Positions 1-11,857 are shown, counted from the stretch's first letter. The stretch: 64,000 nt of DNA from Bradyrhizobium agreste (GCF_016031625.1 NZ_JACCHP010000004.1:1-64000), one strand, 5' to 3'. Translations and numbers: made by a program. The notes: a model not told the origin generated them from the sequence alone.

Positions 1-169
1 TCCTTCCAAGCTGCGTCAGGATTGCTTCGGAAAGTGGTATGACGTCGTGCCGATAGCCGGCCGAGTATGTGAAATAGAGGACACGTTCTGGCGGGCGCTC
101 TGCACGCGCGCCGAGCGGTCGGATTGCCGCCGCGCTGCTGACGAGTGTGATGAACTCGCGTCGCGTCAC
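1..169 (-). CDS. ThuA-like secreted protein, 5' part only (runs off the left edge)
   Basis: The open frame reads leftward from a GTG start at 167-169 for 56 codons to the window edge without a stop. A Shine-Dalgarno GGGAGAGG sits about 4 bases upstream of the GTG. The N-terminus begins V-TRREFITL, a twin-arginine export motif, followed by an alanine-rich stretch ending in ARA. The mature part, VLYFTYSAGYRHDVIP, resembles the first strand and loop of ThuA/trehalose-utilisation (glutamine-amidotransferase-like fold) proteins. Family assignment rests on that short stretch only; the export signal and start are clearer than the function. Confidence 0.55.
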   Translation of the reverse strand, partial: MTRREFITLVSSAAAIRPLGARAERPPERVLYFTYSAGYRHDVIPLSEAILTQLGR

Positions 170-399
170 AATCCTCTCCCGATGCTTAACCGGCCAGAAA
201 AGCTTAGCACATATCAGCGCGCCGCGCGCCCTGCGGCGCCGCCCTACGCCCGCGGTTCAATTGATAGCCTCGACTTGGCAATGTCGCTTAATGGCCCGAA
301 TGCGAAGTCTGAGCGGACCGCCAAACAGCCTGCTTATCGGAGGAGACCGGAACGGCGATGCGTCCGCAAGCACTAGCCTCTGCGTTCGCAGCCGGTAGT

Positions 400-1146
400 T
401 CATGGGCGTGCGACAAGCAACGGCAGCACGTTTGCGCCGCCCGCCATGAGCGGATTCGACGGCTCGAAATGTTCCCGCAATTCTCGCTTCCGGACGAGTG
501 AGCGCGCAGCGAGAAACGCCTCCTTCAGGCTAATGGCATTCCGGAGCGCGCGATTGAAAAAAGCGTCGCCAAAATAAGTCCACTTGGCCTTGTCCTGGCA
601 GCCGAACGATGGATGCTTGGCATCGGCCGCGGTGATAACCAGCACATCGGGATTTGCCAGACGCGGGATAAAAATCCCAGAATAACAAGCCGAGATGACC
701 ACCACCTTGTGTCGCACACCTGTCTTCGCGAGGATGTCGCGGAGGCGAGATGGCGTGAGCGTTTCTGTGAGCCGCCCCGCCTTGATTGCAAGGCCATCAG
801 GAGAGCCATGCGAGGTGAGAATCAAAAAAAGAACATCTTTCTCGGCATCCAAGCGGTTGGCTGCCGTCTGCAACGACTTGGTCAGAGCTTCGATTGTTGC
901 ACTTCCGCCATTCTTGGAATTGTACTCCACGTTGATCGGGCCAGTGTCGAAACGGCTGGCCACGACCCGAGCCGCGCCGATCGCCTCGAATCTAAACACG
1001 CCTTGATCGCCGTACAGTCCAAAGGACACCACGCCAACCTTTCTGGCGTCCTCAACAGCACCTACCGGCGCAACCAACGGCCAGATGGTCAGAAAAAAGG
1101 CGACGAGCGGCGCGCCGAGCCGCCTGATCGAGGGCCTGGAGGTCAT
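400..1146 (-). CDS. C13-family (legumain-like) cysteine peptidase, exported
   Basis: This 248-residue protein has an N-terminal hydrophobic export signal (about residues 11-30, ending in PVGA). It has the two catalytic blocks of clan CD peptidase family C13: the histidine in LILTSHGSPDG (H113) and the cysteine in VVISACYSGIF (C154), each after a hydrophobic strand as in caspase-fold enzymes. Bacterial C13 proteins are much less studied than eukaryotic legumains and GPI transamidase subunit PIG-K. It should act in the periplasm on asparaginyl or similar bonds, but the substrate cannot be inferred. It stands alone between intergenic stretches with no operon partner. Both catalytic residues are present, so it is probably active. 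Confidence 0.75.
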   Translation of the reverse strand: MTSRPSIRRLGAPLVAFFLTIWPLVAPVGAVEDARKVGVVSFGLYGDQGVFRFEAIGAARVVASRFDTGPINVEYNSKNGGSATIEALTKSLQTAANRLDAEKDVLFLILTSHGSPDGLAIKAGRLTETLTPSRLRDILAKTGVRHKVVVISACYSGIFIPRLANPDVLVITAADAKHPSFGCQDKAKWTYFGDAFFNRALRNAISLKEAFLAARSLVRKRELREHFEPSNPLMAGGANVLPLLVARP

Positions 1147-1326
1147 GGCAAACCTCGTTTCGAGATGCCGCTATAGTACTGCCGTTCAACACAAGATAGC
1201 GGAAAGCCAGCACGCGCATGGGTCGGGATATGGCCCGGAGCCGAAGGTCCCTTGGGCGTTGGCGGCTTCCGTTGTCCGCTGCGGAGGTCAGCCACGGGGA
1301 GACGGTTGCTGCGCGATTGCAAGCCT

Positions 1327-1518
1327 TTAGCTGATAATCTGCTTGACCTTGATGCCGCGCAAGGTCTCGATGCAGTCAGCTACCAAATGCAAGAACTCTT
1401 GCCGCTTTATGCTTTTCACCTGACGACCTTCCATATTGATGAGAATGAATCTCGCCATGTCGTAGGCGACTTCAAACTGCGATTTTCCGGTAACCTCGAC
1501 ATCGATTCTTTCAGTCAT
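1327..1518 (-). CDS. small hypothetical protein (63 aa)
   Basis: A short soluble protein with alternating hydrophobic and charged segments and no signal peptide, transmembrane helix or cysteine motif. The start is supported by a GGGGAG ribosome binding site 5-6 bases before the ATG. I do not recognise the family. The good ribosome binding site and protein-like composition argue that it is real. It is monocistronic, flanked by gaps of about 180 and 250 bases. Confidence 0.5.
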   Translation of the reverse strand: MTERIDVEVTGKSQFEVAYDMARFILINMEGRQVKSIKRQEFLHLVADCIETLRGIKVKQIIS

Positions 1519-1766
1519 TTCGCTCCCCGCTAATTGTAATTGGAAAGCAGAAGCCTATTGGAAAGCGCGTGGCCAAGTCGAGTCTGTCTTCCTTTGCGGT
1601 TACATCATATCGGCCTGAACGTCCGCTGGCGCCGCAACCTCGAACGGTAAGGTGGTTCGCGGTTCAACGTATGGAACTTTACCCATTTCTTGGGTACATC
1701 GTTTGACGTGCTAGAGCTAAGTTAGTGGGCATTGCAGCTTGGTCCAGTGACGGAGTGGTGGGGATT

Positions 1767-2060
1767 ATGCCGATAAACAAGATGCCGGATTATCCCTCGT
1801 ATATTGGCTATTGGCTTCTTTGGCTGGTTGCGGGTTTCGTCGTTTGGATCTTTAGCATTGCGCTATTCTGGTCTGGACACTGGATCATTGGCGTTATCGC
1901 CATTCTCGCGACCATCGCTCTCTACTTCCGTCACGGAATGGCAATCGCAAAGCAGCGGGAACGATGGCTGCGGTTTTCGTACGGCGCCCGCTATCGGCGG
2001 TATTTTCTCCGAGCGCGTTTCGGCACGGCTTCTCTGTTTCGACGTCGCAATGTGAGCTGA
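1767..2060 (+). CDS. small membrane protein, unknown function
   Basis: From the ATG at 1767 the product is 97 residues. Two closely spaced hydrophobic helices (YIGYWLLWLVAGFVVWIF and WIIGVIAILATIALYF) are followed by a strongly basic tail rich in Arg. A GTG at 1725 would add 14 residues; I prefer the ATG because it is preceded by GGTGGGG. The basic C-terminus suggests the tail is cytoplasmic. The last 25 residues are unusually arginine-rich, so a frameshift near the 3' end is possible. No family recognised. Confidence 0.45.
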   Translation: MPINKMPDYPSYIGYWLLWLVAGFVVWIFSIALFWSGHWIIGVIAILATIALYFRHGMAIAKQRERWLRFSYGARYRRYFLRARFGTASLFRRRNVS

Positions 2061-2079
2061 TCCGGCGCAACTCAGACTT

Positions 2080-2230
2080 CCGCTTCTGGGCCCGTGGCTG
2101 ACTTCCCCTCTTGGCCTCGCATGGTCCGCTTCCGAGGGCTGAGTGGAGAGTCATCGTTGAGACGCCGAGGGCAGCCTTTGACCCGAAGCGGTCATTCCGC
2201 CGCACTTCAAAGACCCGTTTCGTCCCAAAT
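2080..2230. repeat. possible degenerate intergenic repeat upstream of the cyclase gene
   Basis: The stretch holds GGTCCGCTTCCGAGG and, downstream, GACCCGAAGCGGTC, which form an imperfect inverted pair. Sequences of this GTCCGCTT...AAGCGG type are common noncoding repeats in Bradyrhizobium and Rhodopseudomonas. The cyclase reading frame stays open here, but its translation has no domain character. I therefore read this as untranslated sequence. Assignment to the repeat family is from memory, not alignment. Confidence 0.3.
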
Positions 2231-2324
2231 AGCCGTAGAATTTGCTCATTGCGTGTTGGATGATGCGATAGGAGCTTGGAAAGCTCCTGTGCTGGGCTCC
2301 CTGGTTGCCAAAAATAGGTGCCGC

Positions 2325-5696
<3,372 letters not shown>

Positions 5697-5699
<3 letters not shown>

Positions 5700-5830
5700 T
5701 CCATGCGCATCATCAGCTGCCTTTCCGTTACGTCCGCAAGTCCCTGTTCGAGAAAGGTCCGTTTCAATTCGCCGGGCTGCATCATCGGTTGGAAGCAATA
5801 GCGAACACGCAGCTGGCGCCCCGCTTCGCT
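5697..5830 (-). pseudogene. antisense remnant of a SAM methyltransferase C-terminus
   Basis: Read on the minus strand, this gap encodes a plausible protein tail (RVRYCFQPMMQPGELKRTF, then LEQGLADVTERQLMMRMD) followed by TAG. The GLADV...R.R block parallels GLADVKIRTVRTRLRL in the intact methyltransferase downstream on the plus strand. The frame upstream degenerates into sequence without protein character and there is no start codon context. I read it as a fragment left by loss of a related gene; the evidence is only composition and this short similarity. Confidence 0.3.
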
Positions 5831-5951
5831 GCACGCCGCCACGGTGGAGGTTCCGCGGGATATCGTCGGATACTGCCCCAGGATCGGAGTTTCGCCTGCG
5901 TTGCCGCTGCGATATATTGCCTTCGCTGGGGCAGGCTCCGAGGCACTGTCG

Positions 5952-6797
5952 ATGGCCGACGATTCATTGAAATCCGAGCTTCGCAAAACGTGGGAGTCAG
6001 CAGCGCCTGGCTGGGCGAAGTGGGAGCACGTGTTCGCTGAGAGTCTTTCCAGCGCCACTGATGAGCTGATCGACATGGCCGGTATCGGACCCGGGATGCG
6101 AATTCTGGATCTTGCCTGCGGTGCCGGAAGCCAGAGCATCCAGACGGCGATGCGTGTGGGCCCGAACGGCAAGGTTATAGCCTGTGATATTTCGGCCACC
6201 ATGCTGGAAAACCTGCGCCGAAACGCTGCTCGCGCAGGCCTTCAGAATATCGAAACCCTGGAATGTGCGGCGGACGAACTGAACGCCCAGCCGCCGTTCG
6301 ACGCCTCGATTTGCCGATTGGGATTGATGCTTTTCCCATCGCCGCCCAAGGCGCTGGAGGCTGTCCGACGTGTGCTGAAGCCTGGCGCGCGTTTCGCGGC
6401 ACTGGTCTTTGCGACGCCGGCCAACAATCCCTTCATGGCGCAGCCGATGGCCATCCTTCTGCGCAATGCCGGCAAGTCCCCTCCCGCACCCGGGCAACCC
6501 GGCATTTTCGCGTTAGGGGGTGATGGCGTGTTGGAACGCGTGATGAAGGACGGTGGCCTTGCAGATGTTAAAATCAGAACCGTGCGGACACGACTAAGGC
6601 TGCCAAGCGCATCCGACGCTGTGCAGTTGATGCAGGAAGCCGCCGGGGCATACCGTGCGGTCGTGGCGGACCTCAGCGAGACGGAGAAGTCCAAGGCTTG
6701 GAGCGAGGTTCATGAGTGCCTGAAGCAGTTTGAAACCAGTGGCGGCTTCGAGACAGAGCTCGAGCTCTTCATCGGGTCAGGTGCCAGGCTCAGCTAG
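5952..6797 (+). CDS. class I SAM-dependent methyltransferase (UbiE/Methyltransf_11 type)
   Basis: A 281-residue soluble methyltransferase. SAM-binding motif I is ILDLACGAGS (residues 51-60). The acidic end of strand 2 is KVIACDIS, and motif IV is FDASICRLGLMLFPSPPKAL, followed by the VLKPGARFAALVF strand common to UbiE-like enzymes. The C-terminal half lacks substrate motifs I can name. The frame is open from 5844, but the ATG at 5952 starts right before the usual N-terminal helix (WESAAPGWAKW), so the shorter form is preferred. The small-molecule substrate cannot be predicted. Confidence 0.75.
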   Translation: MADDSLKSELRKTWESAAPGWAKWEHVFAESLSSATDELIDMAGIGPGMRILDLACGAGSQSIQTAMRVGPNGKVIACDISATMLENLRRNAARAGLQNIETLECAADELNAQPPFDASICRLGLMLFPSPPKALEAVRRVLKPGARFAALVFATPANNPFMAQPMAILLRNAGKSPPAPGQPGIFALGGDGVLERVMKDGGLADVKIRTVRTRLRLPSASDAVQLMQEAAGAYRAVVADLSETEKSKAWSEVHECLKQFETSGGFETELELFIGSGARLS

Positions 6798-6881
6798 CGC
6801 CTTCGGCGAAAGCTGACGTAACTTCCGGTCCTGGCCCCGAGCGGCACGCACGGCCAAATCGTTCAAAGACTACAGCGGGGT

Positions 6882-7085
6882 TCATCTGCTCCCAGCGGCG
6901 GAGCTAGCTGGCGTGATCTCCGGATCCACGGGGACAATCTGCAGCCCGGCTGCATTCAACGCTTCAGTGACCTGCTTTGCCAGTAGCTTGGCTTCTTCAA
7001 TTCCGATTTGTGCGTCGGGATGCCCGTTGAAGAATGCGCAAACCGTCGTTGCGATGATGGTATTCACCTGGTGTGCATCAGCCAT
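6882..7085 (-). CDS. small hypothetical protein (67 aa)
   Basis: A short soluble protein (start MADAHQVNTIIATTV) with an amphipathic helix AKLLAKQVTEALNAAGL and a proline/alanine/serine-rich tail. It has no signal peptide or transmembrane segment. The ribosome binding site is weak. It lies on the same strand as the 24-residue membrane peptide and the DUF3606 gene upstream of it, so these three could be co-transcribed. No family recognised. Confidence 0.45.
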   Translation of the reverse strand: MADAHQVNTIIATTVCAFFNGHPDAQIGIEEAKLLAKQVTEALNAAGLQIVPVDPEITPASSAAGSR

Positions 7086-7150
7086 GTGCTGCTCGCGAGA
7101 TTGCGGACTGCTTCACCGGGTCGGTACATCAGCCTGCAGGACGAGGACGG

Positions 7151-7225
7151 TCACCGCAAGCCGAAGAACGAAAGAATGGCCGCGATGATGACGACTAGTC
7201 CTATGAGATAGATCAGGCTGTTCAT
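7151..7225 (-). CDS. 24-residue single-helix membrane peptide
   Basis: An ATG at 7223-7225 is preceded by an exceptionally strong ribosome binding site (GGAGGAGGAG about 8 bases away) and opens a 24-codon frame ending in TGA. The peptide starts MNSLIYLIGLVV, continues hydrophobic throughout and ends SFFGLR. It is essentially one transmembrane helix with a short polar start and one basic C-terminal residue. Very similar tiny hydrophobic peptides are, to my knowledge, widespread in rhizobial genomes, usually without function assigned. It lies between two other small minus-strand genes. Its size puts it below most gene-finder thresholds. Confidence 0.65.
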   Translation of the reverse strand: MNSLIYLIGLVVIIAAILSFFGLR

Positions 7226-7256
7226 TGCAATTCTCCTCCTCCGGCGGGACTTGCAT

Positions 7257-7481
7257 CTATTCGAGGGCTTGGGATCCGCTCTTGGGTTGACACTGCTGAA
7301 CGGCCAACTTCTCGATCTCCACTTCCTTCTCTATGGCTGCCAGAGAGTTGCCGATCTTGTCGACGATCCTGACCAGATCGGACTCGGAGATGCGAAACCG
7401 CCTACGAACAGATTTGACCTGCCTTGCGTTCGCGAGATCGAGCGTGGTCCGAATGGGCCGTGGCGGTCGTGACGACAGCAT
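7257..7481 (-). CDS. DUF3606-type small protein
   Basis: From the ATG at 7481 (AGGAGA 8-9 bases upstream) this is 74 residues. The core, QVKSVRRRFRISESDLVRIV followed by DKIGNSLAAIEKEVEIEK, fits the short helical DUF3606 family: a helix, a turn with ISE/VSP-DL, then a helix with VG.S...I..E. Such proteins are soluble, around 60-75 residues, often several per rhizobial genome, and without a defined role. A GGAAC at 7524-7528 (minus strand) with CTTA 17 bases on is a weak match to an EcfG stress promoter. The frame is open upstream, but that extension is not protein-like. Confidence 0.6.
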   Translation of the reverse strand: MLSSRPPRPIRTTLDLANARQVKSVRRRFRISESDLVRIVDKIGNSLAAIEKEVEIEKLAVQQCQPKSGSQALE

Positions 7482-7641
7482 GAGCAGGTCTCCTGACCGA
7501 CCTAAGAGCGAGACGTCTCTTTTGTTCCTATTGTCCGCGACCGGAAGGCTCCCCAAAACGAGACGTGAGCGGGCGGCGCGACGATGGCAGCCATCGCGGG
7601 CCGCAGCGGAGCCCGCGATGACAGATTCACACGGCCGCGCG

Positions 7642-9087
7642 CTATCCGCGCCCGATAGCGCCCTGGCCTGCGACCACGCCTCGAACGGTTTCGGAGCCGG
7701 GACGTTGCAGCGCGGCTCGCCTTTCGGCAATGGCATTGCTCAAGAGATCCAGTACCAGGCCGAACGCCGCGAGCTCCTCTTGCTCGATTGCGCCGTCATC
7801 GTAGCACCCGAGCGTTTCAGCGATGATGGTATCCGCCTCGCGCTGGAGGGCGAGCAGTTCCTGGTTGGATTCCGCCGTGCGCGCGCTGGACACCATGTCG
7901 AGGATTCTCTTGCGATGGCTGGTGTTATCCTCCCTTTCGTCGCGGTTCAAATAGCGGCGTAGCCAGGCGGCAGCCGAGCCAATGCCGGAGAGAAGCAGGA
8001 GCCCGAACCAGAAGTAATCGCCGTAACGGTCGAGAAAGGTGCGTTCGTTGCCATCGATGACGGCTGCCGCGCCCCGATGCACCGGCAGCTCGGTATCCTT
8101 TTCGAGGTCGGGCTTGGTGATGTGTGTCGCGCCGGGGACCTGCCGCGCAATCGCCTGGCGAACGGCAAAGAGCTGCCGGAAGAAGGCCGCGACCGTCGTT
8201 TCCGATAAGCTCTTTCTCGCCACGAGCAAATGGCTGACGCTGAGCGTCTCGACCTTGTCTCCCGGCCAGGCCGGGTCCGCATTGAAGACGCTGGGCGGAA
8301 TTTCCTCCGATTCGTACCGGGGATGCCTCAGGGCGATCGCTTCCGATGTCTCGATGGCGAGAAACTTCGGCTCGCCGCGAGCCCGCGCCGTGGCAGCGAC
8401 GGCATCCGACGTGATCTTGCTGTCGAGCGGTCCGACCGCCATGAATGCATCGAGGGCGGGATCGCGCGCCAGCTCCTCGATCTGGTCCGTGCCAAAGTGC
8501 GTCACCGCGACCTTGTCCGCCTGCACGCCGGAGGCGCTCAGGATGACGCGCAGCAACGCGGCGTTCACCGGAGTCCGCCCGATCACGCCGACGCGACGCC
8601 CGGCGAGATCGGCGACTTCCTTGATCTTCGGCGACGGCTTTCGTTTGGAGCCCTTGCCCGCAAGCCCGGAGGGCGCCCAGAGCACGACGAAGTTCTTGCG
8701 CACGACGGCGACGGTCTGCGCCTCGGCGGGCATTTCCAGATCACCGCGGCCGACGGCAAGGTCGGCCTTGCCAGCACCAAGCTGGGCGAGAGCCTCCACC
8801 GCCCCGGCAGTCTTGATCAGAGTGAGCCTCGTCGTTCGGCTTTCGCTGGCGAACGCATCGGCCATCGCCTCAATGACTTTGGCATCGTCGCTGCCGGCCG
8901 GCCCAACCGCGACCCGCAAAACGTCCGGCCGTAACGCATAGTAGAGTGCACCCGCAGCGGCGCCAAAGACGAGAAATCCAACCGCGAGGGCGAGCAGGAG
9001 GGAATTGCTCCTTCTCCGCTCTCGGCGGGCCGCGTCACTGGTCGTCTGACTTGGACTCTCGGACGAAGACATTGCCGCTGCTACCAC
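7642..9087 (-). CDS. TAXI-family TRAP solute-binding protein, membrane-anchored
   Basis: A 481-residue protein. After a basic N-terminus, a transmembrane anchor covers about residues 29-50. The extracytoplasmic TAXI domain follows (LRVAVGPAGSDDAKVIEAMA, then AGKADLAVGRGD and VADLAGRRVGVIG), as in periplasmic binding proteins of TRAP-TAXI transporters. A second transmembrane helix near 356-376 (YFWFGLLLLSGIGSAAAWL) leads to a cytoplasmic tail of about 104 residues, mostly helical and charged. Classical TAXI proteins end before that helix. No TRAP permease lies nearby, so it is an orphan that may signal rather than feed a transporter. The start is GTG at 9087 or ATG at 9072; neither has a strong ribosome binding site. 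Confidence 0.8.
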   Translation of the reverse strand: MVAAAMSSSESPSQTTSDAARRERRRSNSLLLALAVGFLVFGAAAGALYYALRPDVLRVAVGPAGSDDAKVIEAMADAFASESRTTRLTLIKTAGAVEALAQLGAGKADLAVGRGDLEMPAEAQTVAVVRKNFVVLWAPSGLAGKGSKRKPSPKIKEVADLAGRRVGVIGRTPVNAALLRVILSASGVQADKVAVTHFGTDQIEELARDPALDAFMAVGPLDSKITSDAVAATARARGEPKFLAIETSEAIALRHPRYESEEIPPSVFNADPAWPGDKVETLSVSHLLVARKSLSETTVAAFFRQLFAVRQAIARQVPGATHITKPDLEKDTELPVHRGAAAVIDGNERTFLDRYGDYFWFGLLLLSGIGSAAAWLRRYLNRDEREDNTSHRKRILDMVSSARTAESNQELLALQREADTIIAETLGCYDDGAIEQEELAAFGLVLDLLSNAIAERRAALQRPGSETVRGVVAGQGAIGRG

Positions 9088-9315
9088 AGATCAAACGCTT
9101 CCTGCTCGGCAGGATACCACGTTTTCCCAAGCATAACGTCGTGGCGGCTGGCCTGGTTCATACCCATCCGCGGCCTGATCGGCTGCCGGCGGGAGCATGC
9201 CGGTGCCGTGATCCGGAGAAGCCACATTCCGGCATGAGGGGGTCCCGCTGCCGCCATTGGCGCCCGCACCCGCGATCATGTACCCCAGCAAAAACCTTCT
9301 AGGGACGGGACGCTC

Positions 9316-10560
9316 ATGACCACCGCTGCCGACGACGCGGGCACCGCCACCCGCGCGCTGATCTTCGCGCTGGTCGCGCTCGCCTGCGGCCACATGCTCT
9401 CGACCCTGCTGCGCACGATTCCGGCGGTGAGCCTCGATCTGATGGCGGCGGATTTCCGCATCGAGCCGCAGGCGCTGGCGAGCCTCACATCGGTCTATCA
9501 CTTCGCCTTTGCCGCCTCGCAAATCCCGGTCGGTGCGGCGATGGACCGGTTCGGCGTGCGGCCGGTGTCGCTCGGTCTTTTGGCAGGAACCGTGTTCGGC
9601 GCGGTGGCCTCGGGGTTCGCGACGGGACCTGCGAGCTTCGCCGTCGGGCAGCTGCTGCTCGGCGTCGCCACCTCGGGCATGCTGATGTGCCCGATGACGC
9701 TCGCGGCCAAGCAATTGTCGGCGGCGCGGTTCGGATTGTGGTCGGGCGCCATCCTCTCGATCGGCAATATCGGCATGCTGCTGTCGGCGAGCCCGCTCGC
9801 TTTCGTGATCGACACTTACGGCTGGCGCGCCGGGTTCTGGATCTCCGCGATCGGCGGCATCCTCGTCGCGCTCGCGGTGTTGGTGCTGGTGCCGCACCAG
9901 CCGGCCGAGCACAAGGACTCGTCCTCGCCGCTGTCGCAGATGATCGATGTGGTCAGGCTCGGCCTGTCGCGGCCGCTGCGCGGCGTGATCGCGCTGGCGC
10001 TGGTGTCGCTGGCGAGCACGCTGGTGCTGCGCGGCCTCTGGGGCGGGCCCTGGCTGATGGAGATCAAGGGACTGACGCGGGTCGAGGCCGGCAACCAGCT
10101 CGGCGCGTTCACGCTGGCGATGATCGCAGGCCCGCTGCTGATCGGCATGATCGACCGCAGGCTCGGCCGGCGCCGCGAACTGGTCGCCGGCACGCACTCG
10201 GTCGCAGCGCTACTGCTCGCGCTGATGGCGCTGGGAGCGCCGCACTTTGCCGTTGCATGGCTGTTCGGCGTGACCGTCATGCCGCCGTCCTACGATCTGG
10301 CATTGTTCGTGCTCATCGGGCTCTTCACCTCGGCGCAGCCGCTGCTGTTCGGCATGTCCAGGCAACTCGTCGATGCGCAGGTCGCAGGGAAAGCACTCGC
10401 GGCCGTCAATCTCGCCTTCTTTCTCGGCACCGCACTGATGCAGTCCGTCACCGGCGCGGTGGCGGCGCTCGCAGGCCTGCCGGCCGTGCTGCTGTTCATG
10501 GCCGCGGCGCTGGCGCTTGGCGTGGTGATCTTTTTGACTTACACGACGTCGCGTTCGTAG
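9316..10560 (+). CDS. major facilitator superfamily transporter
   Basis: A 414-residue protein with about 12 hydrophobic helices in the usual 6+6 pattern and a short central loop around residues 190-215 (PHQPAEHKDSSSPLSQ). The MFS signature between helices 2 and 3 is visible as PVGAAMDRFGVRPV (G-x-x-x-D-R-x-G-x-R). The N-terminal helix carries charged RTIP as in anion or sugar exporters, but the substrate cannot be told. The gene lies upstream of a catabolic series (two M20 hydrolases and an enolase-superfamily enzyme), separated from the first by a palindromic repeat that starts inside its stop codon. It may import the substrate of one of them. Confidence 0.85.
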   Translation: MTTAADDAGTATRALIFALVALACGHMLSTLLRTIPAVSLDLMAADFRIEPQALASLTSVYHFAFAASQIPVGAAMDRFGVRPVSLGLLAGTVFGAVASGFATGPASFAVGQLLLGVATSGMLMCPMTLAAKQLSAARFGLWSGAILSIGNIGMLLSASPLAFVIDTYGWRAGFWISAIGGILVALAVLVLVPHQPAEHKDSSSPLSQMIDVVRLGLSRPLRGVIALALVSLASTLVLRGLWGGPWLMEIKGLTRVEAGNQLGAFTLAMIAGPLLIGMIDRRLGRRRELVAGTHSVAALLLALMALGAPHFAVAWLFGVTVMPPSYDLALFVLIGLFTSAQPLLFGMSRQLVDAQVAGKALAAVNLAFFLGTALMQSVTGAVAALAGLPAVLLFMAAALALGVVIFLTYTTSRS

Positions 10561-10634
10561 GATGGGTAGAGCGAAGCGAAACCCATCGTTCTTGCCGGGA
10601 AGTGATGGGTTTCGCTGCGCTCTACCCATCCTAC
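10557..10634. repeat. palindromic intergenic repeat, GTAGGATGGGTAGAGC type, copy 1
   Basis: Left arm GTAGGATGGGTAGAGCGAAG and its reverse complement at the right end (ending CTACCCATCCTAC) enclose a pair of AAACCCATC/GATGGGTTT repeats. The first four bases overlap the TAG stop of the MFS gene. The element could fold as a long hairpin in the transcript and end or stabilise the MFS mRNA. Confidence 0.85.
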
Positions 10635-10663
10635 GCGTTCGCGCCTCAAGGGAATTCAACTCC

Positions 10664-11857
10664 ATGCCTGTCGACACCAAAGCCGCCACCGATCGTCTCA
10701 TGCGCTTCCTCGCCGTCGAGGGCGTCACCGGACAGGAGGCGGCGATCGGGCGGGAGCTCACGGCCGCGCTGAAGGAGAGCGGCGTGCCGGCGAAGGCGAT
10801 CCGGCTCGACGACGCCAACACGCGGATTCCGCTGCCGACCGAGACCGGCAACCTCATCGTCGACCTGCCCGGCCGCGGCGCGCTGCACAATCAGCCGCGG
10901 ATCATGTTCATGACCCACATGGACACCGTGCCGCTGTGCGCCGGCGCCAAGCCAAAGCTGTCCGGGCGCAAGATCGTCAACGAGGCCAGGACCGCGCTCG
11001 GCGGCGACAATCGCTGCGGCTGCGGCGTGCTGGTGACGCTGGCCGCCGAGCTCGCAAAGCAGAAGCTCGATCATCCGCCGATCACGCTGTTGTTTTGCGT
11101 CCGCGAGGAGAGCGGGCTCTACGGCGCGCGGCACGTCAAGCTCGACGAGCTCGGCAAGCCGGTGATGGCGTTCAACTACGACGGCGGCTCGGCCTCCAAC
11201 GTCGTGATCGGGGCCGTCGGCGCCGACCGCTGGACCGTCGAGATCTTCGGCCGCGCTTCCCATGCCGGCGTCGCCCCCGAGCGCGGCATCTCCGCGACCA
11301 TGATCATGGCGCTCGCGCTTGCGGACGTGAAGGCCGGCGGCTGGTTCGGCAAGGTGGTGAAGGGCAAGAAGCAAGGCACCAGCAATGTCGGCCCCGTCAC
11401 CGGCGGCGAAGGCCGCCCGGCGGGCGATGCCACCAACGTCGTCACCGACTACGTCCATGTGCGCGGCGAGTGCCGCAGCCATGACGGAAAGTTCTTCAAG
11501 GAGATCACCAAGGCCTACAAGGCCGCGTTCGAGAAGGCGGCGAAGAAGGTGACGAACGCGCAAGGCAAGTCCGGCAAGGTCAAGTTCAAGGCCGAGACCG
11601 ATTATTATCCGTTCCGCATGAAGGAGAACCTTCCGGTGGTCAAACGCGCGATCGAGGCGGTGTCTGCGCTCGGCGGGACCCCGAACGTGCGCGCCGCCAA
11701 TGGCGGCTTGGACGCCAACTGGATGGTCCGCCACGGCATTCCGACCGTGACCTTCGGTGCCGGTCAGAACGAGGCACACACGGTCGACGAATGGATCAAT
11801 CTCGACGAATACGACCGCGCTTGCGCGCTGGCGGTGCAACTGGCGACGATGCGGTGA
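10664..11857 (+). CDS. M20-family metallopeptidase (PepT-like)
   Basis: A 397-residue cytosolic enzyme. Co-catalytic zinc ligands follow the M20 order: His and the following Asp in MFMTHMDTVPL, the bridging Asp in GGDNRCGCGVLV, the catalytic Glu pair in CVREESGLYG, a later Asp in FNYDGG, and the last His in GQNEAHTVDEW. The dimerisation lid domain lies between (AHAGVAPERGI style: ASHAGVAPERG). It resembles tripeptide aminopeptidase and M20/M25/M40 carboxypeptidase relatives. The frame is open from 10562 through the preceding repeat, but the ATG at 10664 with AAGGGA upstream is the sensible start. Its stop overlaps the GTG of the next gene region, suggesting co-transcription. Confidence 0.85.
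   Translation: MPVDTKAATDRLMRFLAVEGVTGQEAAIGRELTAALKESGVPAKAIRLDDANTRIPLPTETGNLIVDLPGRGALHNQPRIMFMTHMDTVPLCAGAKPKLSGRKIVNEARTALGGDNRCGCGVLVTLAAELAKQKLDHPPITLLFCVREESGLYGARHVKLDELGKPVMAFNYDGGSASNVVIGAVGADRWTVEIFGRASHAGVAPERGISATMIMALALADVKAGGWFGKVVKGKKQGTSNVGPVTGGEGRPAGDATNVVTDYVHVRGECRSHDGKFFKEITKAYKAAFEKAAKKVTNAQGKSGKVKFKAETDYYPFRMKENLPVVKRAIEAVSALGGTPNVRAANGGLDANWMVRHGIPTVTFGAGQNEAHTVDEWINLDEYDRACALAVQLATMR

Noticed and set aside
1645..1720. GGAAC...CGTT resembling an EcfG stress promoter upstream of the small membrane protein
   Set aside because: The spacing (22 bases) is too long for the GGAAC-N16/17-CGTT consensus.
2094..2324. Upstream extension of the cyclase gene from a GTG
   Set aside because: Translation has no domain character and the DNA looks like an intergenic repeat; the zinc ribbon begins at the ATG at 2325.
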